This document shows positions 53,804 to 64,000 of a stretch of 64,000 bases of DNA, piece after piece; position 1 is the first letter of the stretch; every line of letters starts with the position of its first letter. Location: NCBI GenBank assembly GCA_023231475.1, contig JALJEE010002436.1, forward strand, positions 62,001 to 126,000, in the 5' to 3' direction. This DNA comes from Seison nebaliae (Eukaryota; Rotifera; Pararotatoria; Seisonacea; Seisonidae). The position numbers and the translations under genes are program-made. The notes below the pieces were generated by a model. That model saw nothing but the letters and a program-made list of their open reading frames with translations, was not told the origin of the DNA and did not search any database.

Positions 53804-56800
53804 ATGGAATCGTCGAATATTTTAAAATCGCTGGATGTTAAAAAAAAATTTTCTCATAGAAATTGCAAACCATCACCAGTGGAAACATTGGAAATTGATG
53901 GTAATCGAATTTTAACGAAATCCATCGACGATTCGGCGACATATTTGGAGAAGAATGTGACCAAGAAACCTTTTTTCTGGACACCATCATTCGTCCGTAA
54001 GAAAACATGTCTTTATCCGATTACTAATGCAAATCACTTAAGCAATTACGTTACACATCTCCCGACGACAACCACGTCAACGGTGACGACAATGGAACGA
54101 ACGAAGAAGGAGATACCGAAATTGAGATTATCCAATATCAGAAATTGGAATGGTACCTGGAAAGTTGATTCGAATGAATTGATAGTCGGACAGAATAAAC
54201 AGAAGGAGGAGAGAGGTTCATTCTTAGAGAATCATTCATCTGATGAATTGATGGTGAGAAGGAAGTGTAGTAGAAATAAATCGGAATCGACAAACATTCC
54301 CAATCAATCTCCGAAGAAGAAAATCAGTTTAATTTCGAAAAATATGAGAAAGATTTCTGCCGTGCATTTCTTCCGCCCATCATCTAATTGTTCGACTAAT
54401 TCAACGACTTGTTCTCCTTATTTCACTAATCAAGATCGACGACATTTCTGGTGGCAAAAGAAGTTAGTTTTGATTATCGTTTAAATTAATTTTTCTAACA
54501 GAAATCATTCGGAGCGAAAGAAGAAAATGAAGAAATTTATTCATCAATCAAATATCGTTAACACTGAAATGAGTGATTATGATGATGTTGAAATGAAAGA
54601 GAATAAAGAGGAAGAAGTGTCATCGAAAAAGGAGAAGATCGAGGGAAATAAATATCATCAAATATACGAGAAGAAAAGTAACTCGTTGATAAATGCATGC
54701 AAACGATGTGAGGAGGAGAATGGGAGTGAAGGGAAATATTCGCATTCGGATTCGAATACGAATATTATTATTGGAAAGAATGCCCCACAACTTATCATAA
54801 CAAAATATATTTCATCATATGGATTATCTAACGAGGAGTATAGTAGAGATGGAGCTACTCTTTCTACACAAGATGACCCGAATGATATTATAGAAAATTA
54901 TCATTCTGTTGAATTTGGCTCAATGTCGTCGGATCAGTCATCGAGAAAAAGAACGGATGATAATTCGAATGTAGACATAGGTATCGATTCGGTAATAAGC
55001 AGTAGTGAGCAGTCGAATGAGAAGAAGAAGATGATGATGATAAAGAATCAAAGAAGTGTTGATCTTGATGTGGAAGGGAAAACATCGTCAACGGATGAGA
55101 TGGGAATGAATTTTAGAAATTTGAATAACAATGAAATGAGAAAATTAATAACGACATCTAATAAAGATGGAATGAATCAGCATAATAATAATACATTACA
55201 AACACCATCACATTCACCCATTTCGGAGAACAGAAAAAAATTCTTAAACAGGAAATGCTCGATGATATCGGAAGGTAAATTGAATGTGATGCAGAAGAAG
55301 ACGTCGGATAAAATCAGGAAATTATCATTATATCTCCAGCCAACCATCAACACTTCTCAATTCTTTGACAGTTTTCGAACATCGTCACTCCAGCTCTCTT
55401 CATCAATCACCACAATCAATTCCTCTATTAATGCATTGTCATCCACACCAAATCTTCAAGATTTGCAACGACAATCTCAATCCAAATTTCCTTCATCAAC
55501 AACATCCAGCGACGTTTGCTCATCAATGTCACAAACATTGACAAATGCGAATGATCAATCGGAAAAATTCGGGAAGATTCGAAAGAATGGTACATTCGAT
55601 CGTTCGTACTCCAAAGCAACAGGAAATATACCTCTGGATCAATTGCATGCATATCAAATGCAGATTACACTCCTCAATCGATTACATCCACATCTTTCAC
55701 ATTTAATTGTTAGTTTTCCTTTCACATTCATCTCTTGGAGAATTTAGCTAAATTTCTCTTCTTCTCAAATTCCAATTATGATATTCTCGTCAGTTCACTC
55801 TATCTCTCCTAATATATTATTAACGAGACAGATGGAAGTAGGAAATTCTGTTTTTCAAATATTCACTTCCAAATGTAACATTCTTCTTCCAATATGAACG
55901 GATACGACATTATCGGTACATTACGTGTCTTCTCCTGACAATTCCGTTTCGACGAGAAATAGTAAAAGTATTTAGGAATTTCTACGTTCGTTCAGAGAAC
56001 GAAAATTAATTGGGTGGAATTTGAAGAATTGAAAATTCTAATAAGTCAGTTGTAAGCACATTTGTTGTCACGTGAAGTGTGGGGAATAACAAATGAATAA
56101 TTTCCGAAAAATACTTACCCGAATGTTAGTTAACCGATCGACGAATGAAAAATAATTATTCGATTTGATCTCTTAATCTTTTCGGATCATCTGAAAGTAG
56201 TCAAACATTAATTCATTTTTGAATGTGTCCAAGGAAAATTTAGAATTAATAAAGTTTCTGTTTCGGCAAATTCGAAACTTCTTAATCGACAACGGAAAAA
56301 TTTTTCGAATAAAAATTTTATTTATGCAAGTCAGACTGATGTCGAAGAAAGGTGTGAATATGGGAGGCATTTCAATAAAAGAAATATGTTACGCAGTTGT
56401 TTGTTATACGATATTTAGAAAATGGATTATTCAATTTTTAAAATTGCTCTGGCTCCCAATTTTTTGAATGTTTCCACGTGTAAGAACATTTCATGAACAT
56501 TTCGATTTGAAAAGATTGAGGAATCTAATCTAATCTAAGAAATATAAATCTAAAAAATTAATTTAATGTCAAATTATTATTCATTCAGAAATACTATTAG
56601 TTGTTAGGTCTATTAATAGGACGAAGGGTCATTTCTTAATAATGTATTTATTCACAATTTACGTGTTTTCATAAAGATATTTTCCACGTGAAATTCTCTC
56701 CCAAAGATATTTCTCATGGTTCTTTTCTATATTCGTTCATTCATATGGTACATTTTTCTGTTTCATCTATTCACCACAAATAACAGAATGATGGTACTAT

Positions 56801-59800
56801 TTCCATTATAACGGTTTCTTTATTTGATTTATTCGAAGGACAAACCACTTGCATTGAGTTCGTTTTTAAAGTTTAATTCTTGTAATATTTCATGAACATT
56901 ATTCGACTTGAGAATTGACTGTTCTAACAATCTGATTATTCCATTATAATCCAATGTGACCATTTCTGGACATATTGATCATTTTATAGATATTTATCGT
57001 TTTCCTTATTCTCGTTGTTGTGTCAAATTATTATTTTAATATTTGAATATTCAAATTATTGTGAGAGAACACCGTGTGAGAAATGTGTTTGAAAGAAATG
57101 ACGTTGTTGGGAAATGACACCTCTCCATTAGGAGAAACAGGAAATCTAATCAATAAGAGGACGACCTATTCATAGAAACCGAAAGAATAGTTTCTTTTTC
57201 CTTCCATTACTCCGAGTTGTCGAGAGGACTATAAATATTATTCATATTAGACAATCGGATAGATCAATGAAAGTAACTTACATTTTTTAGATGTGTATAT
57301 GTATATACATTAATAACATATAAATTTAATATGGATCTCGGATCGAATATATGTTGAAGTTAGAGGTTTTTCTTGAAAACTATTGATTGTTGTGGGAGGT
57401 AGAGTTAGCGGGTGGACTAGTTGGTTTGTGCGGGGAAGATCTGAGGAATAAAATTAAATAGATGGAAGAATTAATTGGGGGAAGAAATTCGGAAGTTATT
57501 TTTTTTGAGGAATGAGATCGAATTAGTTATTATTCTTCATATTTTCCGATTCTCTTAATTGTGTCACGTATTTGATTTGAGGAGAAATTGAATCATGTCA
57601 AACTATAATCATATTCTCCTCTCTCCATTATACACCAATGGCATGATATGATACATTAATTGAATATGAGGCGAATGTATCAAATAGATTAGTAGTAGTT
57701 CAATATATAAATGTAATGTTGGTTGCCTGTAGCGGAAATTCTTTTGATTGCATCATAAATCTTCATCAATAACTGTTCCTGAAGTCGTCTTTGTTGGAAG
57801 AGTTGCTCATTATTCGTACTTGCTACATTCAATTATTCCTCTCCTCAAATAATTCTCCCGTATTCATATGCACATGTGTCAACTTATCTTCTTTCCATTA
57901 TCATCCCTCTAAGTGAGGAGGAAGTAGAGATTAGGAATATTGCCAATATCTATGGGCAATTAATAGGGAGTGGAACGAACGTCGAATGCACTTGATCATG
58001 CATCCATCGCATTCCAATGCTCATTCACCTTGTCCTAATCATGATTAGTGTCGGGGCCATCCTTCGTTCGGTCATCTTCCTCGTCAACAGTTGACATTTG
58101 GCCGAAAACCCTAATTATGAAATGTTCGTTGAGAAGAAACAAAATAAATTCTTTAAATTCATTTTCTTTAATTGTCCATCAATTAATATGGCACTCAGAA
58201 AATGACCATTTATCCATCAGAAGGAAGGTGAACCTACATTCGCTTGTCAAGAAGTTCACTCAATTACGTCGACTCAATTAATGCGTGGTCCATATCGTCT
58301 TTCCTCTCTCATTTCTGGTCTAACATTTTTTCATTTTCCCATTCACAACAAGAAGTTCATCAATGCCAACAAATTTTGTTCGGTTTTCTTATGTATGATT
58401 CAATCAATTATCCCCGACAATTGACGTGTTAATGAGACCGAAAGAAATTCTTCTCCAAAATTAAGAAAAGATAATGTCGAGTGTATCATTGAGATGGTTC
58501 TCCCCATCTCATTCATTGTACTCATGATGGGAATGAATGTGTTTGTGTGTTCATTGTGTTCGAGTGTCTGTATGTGTGAATTGTGAGAGATGGTGTGAGA
58601 TGAGTTGAACTAACAAAGTTGTAGTTCTTAGAAGATAAACTTATTACGTAATCAGTAACGATAAGATACGATCGTTGGTTGGAGACGATGGAAGTCAGAT
58701 TAATCTATTCAGATTATTCGGTTACTGAAATTGCCAATGGTATGGAATTGGATTGATAATAGGAAAATGGCAATTTGTCTATATATTCTCTTTTATCTAT
58801 TTTACCATCTGGCCATTCGAGGTTAATGACTCTTGGAAATCGAATGGCTGCTGTTCTTAGTGGAATTGTAGAAGTTGTAAAAAAAGGGGGGAAGACGAAT
58901 AGATTCCACAGTATTAGAAAAATAATCTCATTCTCTTAATTCTTTCTTGTGTCGGTGAAGAAATATGTTCAATTTACAAATGTTGGATAATCTTTGATAA
59001 TTTCCATTATCCTCCTCTCGATAAATGATTGAATAATTAACGATGATAAATTATGTCCATTCTCGACGATCTGACAACATCTCCCAACTTATAAAAGACA
59101 AACATTAAATTTCCATTCTTTCTCCAAGAAAATAACATTTCATTTGTTTCCGATTTCCATTAACCTCGATGTGCATCAATTCTCCCGATAGCATACCGCC
59201 GCAATTGATGAGGAGGTGGAGATAAGTATATGAGAGATTTTATTCAGTAACATCATAATTAATCATAAATGCATTCAATAAATTATTTTAGTAATCATCA
59301 TAATCAAAGTACACAACAACAATTGGAAGGATAACATAAGAAAAGGAGCTGTTGTTTATTGTACCTTGTTATGTTGTTGAAAAGTTCTGTGCGGCCCTCC
59401 TCATCCATTAACAATCTAATACGTTACTTTTATACATTCCAACAATTATGGCTTTTACCTTACGTATTTTCTCTCAACTTCTTCCTTTTTCCTTTCAACT
59501 TCGCCGACTCACATGAGCAACCTGGAAAAATGAAAACTTTATTTTGTATGTTTTATGAAATTATTTTTATATTTTATCTTATTTTTCATCTATTACTTTT
59601 CATCCAAAAAATAACATGATATTTAAGAAGATACTCCACGAAATTGGGAATACCTTCTCCCGACATTCGACAGCTCAGTAGATAAACATTTTCCTTCAAA
59701 TTTTCCCATCGCGAAATCCATCTGCTTTCATATTTCCTCTAACATCTCCGTTTTCCTTCCTCTTCAATCAAAAGACAGGAGAGAATGCTAGGATGATGGA

Positions 59801-62605
59801 TAAACAACGAGATACGTGGAATAAGTTCGGCAACAATATCGATGACATTATAAATCGTCGTTTGCTGAAACCTTTACGAAGTCGATACAAACGAACGAAC
59901 GAATCATATCAAACTGATTACTCGACAGACTCTCCAACACCTTCCCATGTCAATGGAAGAAATAGTGACGATTATCACATGAACATTCCATTCATTCTCG
60001 ATGAATATAATAGTGACGAGATTGGAAAGAAAACGAATCGAACACTTCAAATTCCCATGAATTCAAAATCCAATCACGACGATGTACCTGAAGATTTCCA
60101 GAGACATCGAAGCAATTCTCAAATAGGCAATTATATTTGTTTATTTTTCTTTTCCTTCCATCCTAACTAATTTCGTAATTTTCTATTATTCCCTTCATAT
60201 TCATATCCATATCCATCATCAATTCTATCATCACTTTACGTAGGTGACTTACGACGTCGTTCATCCGATATGAGGAAAACGTCGGATGTTGTTACCAATA
60301 GCGAGTTGATCAATGCCACTCAATGTTTATTTCATAAACTTAATCGTCATTCACAACTGACCAATTCATCGACGTCAACAATTGTAAATAATGAGGAGAC
60401 GACAATCTTGAAGAAGAAGAAACGGAAGAATTCCTTCTTCTTTACCGGAATGGCCAATAATCTCCAAGTACCACAATTGTCATTAAGACGACGTCGATCA
60501 ACTGTTACTTTATACAATGAGAATAAAATGAAAGTTTGATGATTTCTCCAATTCTTTGCACTTTTAAGTGCCTTCACACTACATATTGGAATATTTTGGA
60601 GAATAAAATTTCATTATCTGTCAGTATTATGGAGTTCGTCGAACGAATCCATTATAATATCACCTTGAATTATCAGGAAACTAATTAGTGTTTGATAGGA
60701 GTTTAATGATTTTATTCATAAAAATTATGAGTTTATTCCATCATTCTTAAGAGGATATGATAGATTGATAATCAATTTTCATATGATGGAAATATTTCGA
60801 TGTCAACCTTCTACGTTAGTTAGATTATCATCAATAGCTGCTGTTATGGAATGGACAGTTACATAATAGAAATCTATTAACTTTCTCATGGGAAGATGTG
60901 GGCGATGATCATTTATCATTTTCTTCAATATCTCTTTTTGGCATTTTTGCGTCCGAAAGAAGAAAATGAAGAAGAAAAAAATCGATTTATGAATGATTTA
61001 CTTCCAATAGTCGAAAAATAGAATTTTTATAGAAAAACATTCATCTTTCATGTCTTCATCGTCTGCCACCAATAATGACAGCAATACCATCAACAGTGGT
61101 GATGCTCCTCTCATCATCACATCCTCTCAAGACATTTCCAATGTAATAACGGCATTTAATGTCGATCAGATAATCGATGACTATCAATCTCATAATAAGA
61201 ATCAGAATGAAATAAAATTGGTGAGACAATCGATGAATTATCCGATGGCTGAATATAGCGATCGGATAAAGCGTTTGGTCAAATACAAGTCACGTCCCTT
61301 GAAATCTGATTGCTTAAAAAAGAGACGTAGTATGCCGCACTTGCTAAACGATTTAACACAACGCTTATCTCTCGGTAGTATCGAAAGTTTTCGAAACGTT
61401 AAATTCTTTATTGATCTTGTTAATAATTCTAAAAATTCTGCTCATTCGATTCAAATTCTAACATAATTTTCATTCCTAAAATTAAATAACATTTGAATAA
61501 ATTTCATGGCTTTTTTTTAGGCGACTAACAATGAAACGACGTTAAAGAAGAATGATACGTGTAATAAAGGCCGTTACAGTATGTTCTTAGGCGACGAACT
61601 TAATATCGCCAACAACTTAATTACATCAAAATGTCTAACTACCTCGCTGATTTCAAACGAGAATTCAGAACATCAACCACAACGTAAATCAAGTTTAAAT
61701 GTTCCATTCGATCATATGGCTATGAGACGAAATTCATCAATATTTTTTATTGTTCTTCAAACCTTTATTTCTTCAAAAATCTTCTCTAATTCTTCTTTCT
61801 CTTTTTTCCACAATAACGATGTTGTTATTGCCGTTGTCATTATGGTAAATAAAAGGAAGGGAAGAACGATGATTTTATTCATTTTCAAATACTCAATGGA
61901 ACTCAATTATTACTGGAGAACCGAGTGGCATCATTAAATGGAATTTCTTTAAAGTTCGATTAATGACGATCTTTTTTATTTCCCTTTTTTCCTCATCTTT
62001 CCTTCAATTTCATTGACTTTATTTAATCGTCTTCTTATCGCTCATTCCGAATCATATTCTCCACAAATATACATAAGATAAGAACCATCACCGTCACCAT
62101 CAAATGTTGACGAGACGAAAGAATTTGTAAAACTTTATCAAATCTCTTTATCGGAAAAAAAAGGAAAAATTATGAAAAAGAAATATTGTGACGACAGAGC
62201 GAATTACTTTTTCTTTTTCACACAATTCCCAACCAGGAAATGTCAAACACGTAATAAACCACTAGAATACTCATTTGTCACATGCATAGTCTCATTGGAA
62301 TTCTCTCTATTTCTATCAATTCCTTCATTTTCCTTCCACAAACTGCTCTTCTTAGGAACATATATCCTTTCCTCATTAATACACCAACTTTTATGATTCG
62401 ATTTTTATTGCGATCTCCACTTACCATAACTACAACTCATATTCTCTTCATTCTCAGATCTCATTGCAATGATACGATTAAACAAATCGATTCGACGGAA
62501 GAAGTGAACGATTATGACTTCTATTTGAAAGGTTCCAACACTGCCTTAGATTTAACTATGCCAAGTCATTATTTTGCGGGAAGGATTATCGAAGGAAGAT
62601 GTTAG
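53804..62605 (+). CDS. Large, poorly conserved Ser/Arg-rich protein with many basophilic phosphosite motifs (model partly tentative)
   Basis: The family is not recognised. Exons that chain well by phase: 53804-54462, 54502-55708, 59775-60138, 60244-60533, 61011-61397 and one starting at 61521. A further piece at 62458-62605 may be the last exon, but its phase does not join 61521 directly, so a small exon may be missing or the gene may end earlier. If the donor at 60533 is not used, the frame stops at 60539. The product is Ser/Asn/Lys-rich and mostly disordered. It repeats Arg/Lys-x-x-Ser-like sites: RRKCS, NRKCS, IRKLS, LRRRSS, RRRRST, KKRRSM, RKSS and MRRNSS. A more ordered helical segment spans the 55708/59775 junction (LHAYQMQITLLNRLHPHLSH then DKQRDTWNKFGNNIDDIINR). 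The 4.1-kb intron there is the longest in the window. Confidence 0.45.
55709..59774 (+). other. Long putative intron, 4.1 kb
   Basis: Opens with a GTTAGT donor at 55709 and closes with AAAG before 59775, both phase 0. It holds no supportable gene. Small frames such as 56219-56467 (+) and 58048-58281 (+) show no conserved content. It could alternatively be an intergenic gap between two genes. Confidence 0.4.
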
Positions 62606-64000
62606 TATCTTGTAATAATTTCGTTTTTTCTCTCAACTTTTATGACACGGAAAATTTCCATTTATCTGATGATGAATAAACAAAATCAGTTCCCTCACTT
62701 TAACATCGACGTGATAGCTCATTTAAGTTGACCCAACGCTTTTTGGGCGAAGACAATCTGAATGTGAAATGTCAAAAAACATATAAATATTTCTATCTCT
62801 GGAACGCTTTACACAGTTGATTCTTGGAGGAAAAAGTCCATTCAAATGAAACTCGTTGACTTACTGCCAAACTCATTCATCCACCAGTTTCCATGTGAAA
62901 TTCGTTTTTAATATGCTAAATTTATATTCTCTAAACCGAATTAACGAATATGTCCAATCGACGTCGTCGTTCGGTTTGTGGAGAGGAGAAACAGTTTTTA
63001 TATTCATCAATTATTTTCGCTTCACTAAGAAATTCATCTCAAGAAGTTATAAGTTGATGAGTGAGAACTTCACAGAGGCACTCGTCTTCATCAGATGTAT
63101 GTGTTTCCCTTTTAACACCCATACGAACTCGAATAATATTCCATTTAATTTAAAACTTCCACGAATTGATAACATGACGTTACATATGATCTTAAGAATA
63201 TTAATCAATAAAAACGATAGAAGTATGTAAATAGTTCATCTGTTTCGGATTGATTTCATTTCTACTTCTTTCTTCCATTTTTACAATATCTCACAAATCG
63301 TATCGTCATCAAAATCAGTTAAAAGAACATTAAACATATCCAATTTCCATCTGATGTCGTCTTATAAATTCAAAATGAGAAACATATCAACATCCTTTCT
63401 TTCTAATAAAAGATGTAATTCCTCTAATTTCCTCTTCTTCCCCCTTCAAAAAAAATATGTACCTTAAAATAAGGTATTGGAGAAGAAACTCCAAAAGAAG
63501 CCTCTCTAATATTCAAAGTAAGTGGTCTTGGAGAAGAATATGATAAATAAAATTTTTATAATTTTAAATAATTGTTTATGGGTCTTTTAGAATTCATCAG
63601 AATTGCAATAGAATCGTTATTATATTGAATATGTAAAGTTGAGAACGTGAATATGAATATCGTCCGAGAAATAAAGTCTTGAAAATTAAGGATTTTTCTA
63701 TTTATTATATCATTCTCCTTATTCGTCAATAACACACGTCCATATGATTTGTGAGGAATGTCGTTAGGAAGAATAACAGATGTTCCCCAGAATATTCGAT
63801 CCATCATCAGATGGAGAACTGCTATGAAGTGGACAATCATCTGAATATGAAAGGAATGTATGTTCATTCTCAATGTTTTTCCTTCTAAATTATAGAATGT
63901 TGACTTTTCCACATCGGTCCCTTTGGAAAATAATATGAACGAAAATGTTGATCACCATTCAAAATAAGTTTATGCAAATGACGATACAGATGAGAGTGAG
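62606..64000. other. Right-end region without a supportable gene model
   Basis: Two moderate open stretches occur: 62856-63230 (+) and 63556-63912 (-, 118 codons). The minus-strand one is followed by an in-frame stop and then another open, Pro/Ser-rich stretch ending at a GTACAT donor-like site near 63460. This may be part of a gene running in from the right, or a decayed exon. I cannot assign a family. Confidence 0.3.

Overview
The window is nuclear DNA of an animal, most likely an arthropod and possibly a mite. The base composition is strongly AT-rich. The spliced genes have very short GT-AG introns, many of 38-60 bases. The gene set fits an arthropod: a troponin T with a glutamate-run C-terminus, a chitin-binding peritrophin-type protein, a PDGF/VEGF-receptor-like kinase, full-length ABCA transporters and a beta-secretase-like protease. 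The placement in mites is an inference from compactness and gene content, not something one motif proves. I worked out intron boundaries by hand from GT/AG sites, reading phase and family alignment.

Layout. 1-993 (-): hnRNP A/B-type protein, cut by the left edge. 1849-3008 (+): BCCIP/Bcp1. 3000-4286 (-): an intronless diaminopimelate decarboxylase-like gene (LysA), a bacterial-type lysine-pathway enzyme lodged between two intron-bearing animal genes. 4463-9172 (-): a 12-exon PDGFR/VEGFR-like receptor tyrosine kinase. 9173-14410: a gene-poor stretch. 14411-16835 (+): TMEM62-like metallophosphoesterase. 18221-19917 (+): secreted mucin-like EGF plus chitin-binding protein. 21127-26484 and 27273-32697 (+): a tandem pair of ABCA transporters. 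32786-35144 (-): DHX15/Prp43. 35145-40550: a second gene-poor stretch. 40551-43283 (+): troponin T with a pair of look-alike 37-base exons that are probably mutually exclusive. 43459-45504 (+): BACE-like protease. 45501-45926 (-): small unknown gene. 46149-46448 (+): histone-fold protein. 46545-48318 (-): TRIP4/ASC-1. 48561-49007 (+): DAP1. 50092-51734 (+): unknown 512-residue protein. 53804 to about 62605 (+): a long, poorly conserved protein full of basophilic phosphosite-like motifs.

The genes are mostly unrelated housekeeping, muscle and signalling genes, as expected of a eukaryotic chromosome, so there are no operons. The clusters are extremely tight (two pairs of convergent genes overlap at their stop codons), while three gaps of 2-5.4 kb hold nothing I can recognise. 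I saw no tRNA, rRNA, CRISPR, transposon or virus-derived element. The most notable item is the LysA-like gene, a strong candidate for an old, fully host-embedded horizontal gene transfer.
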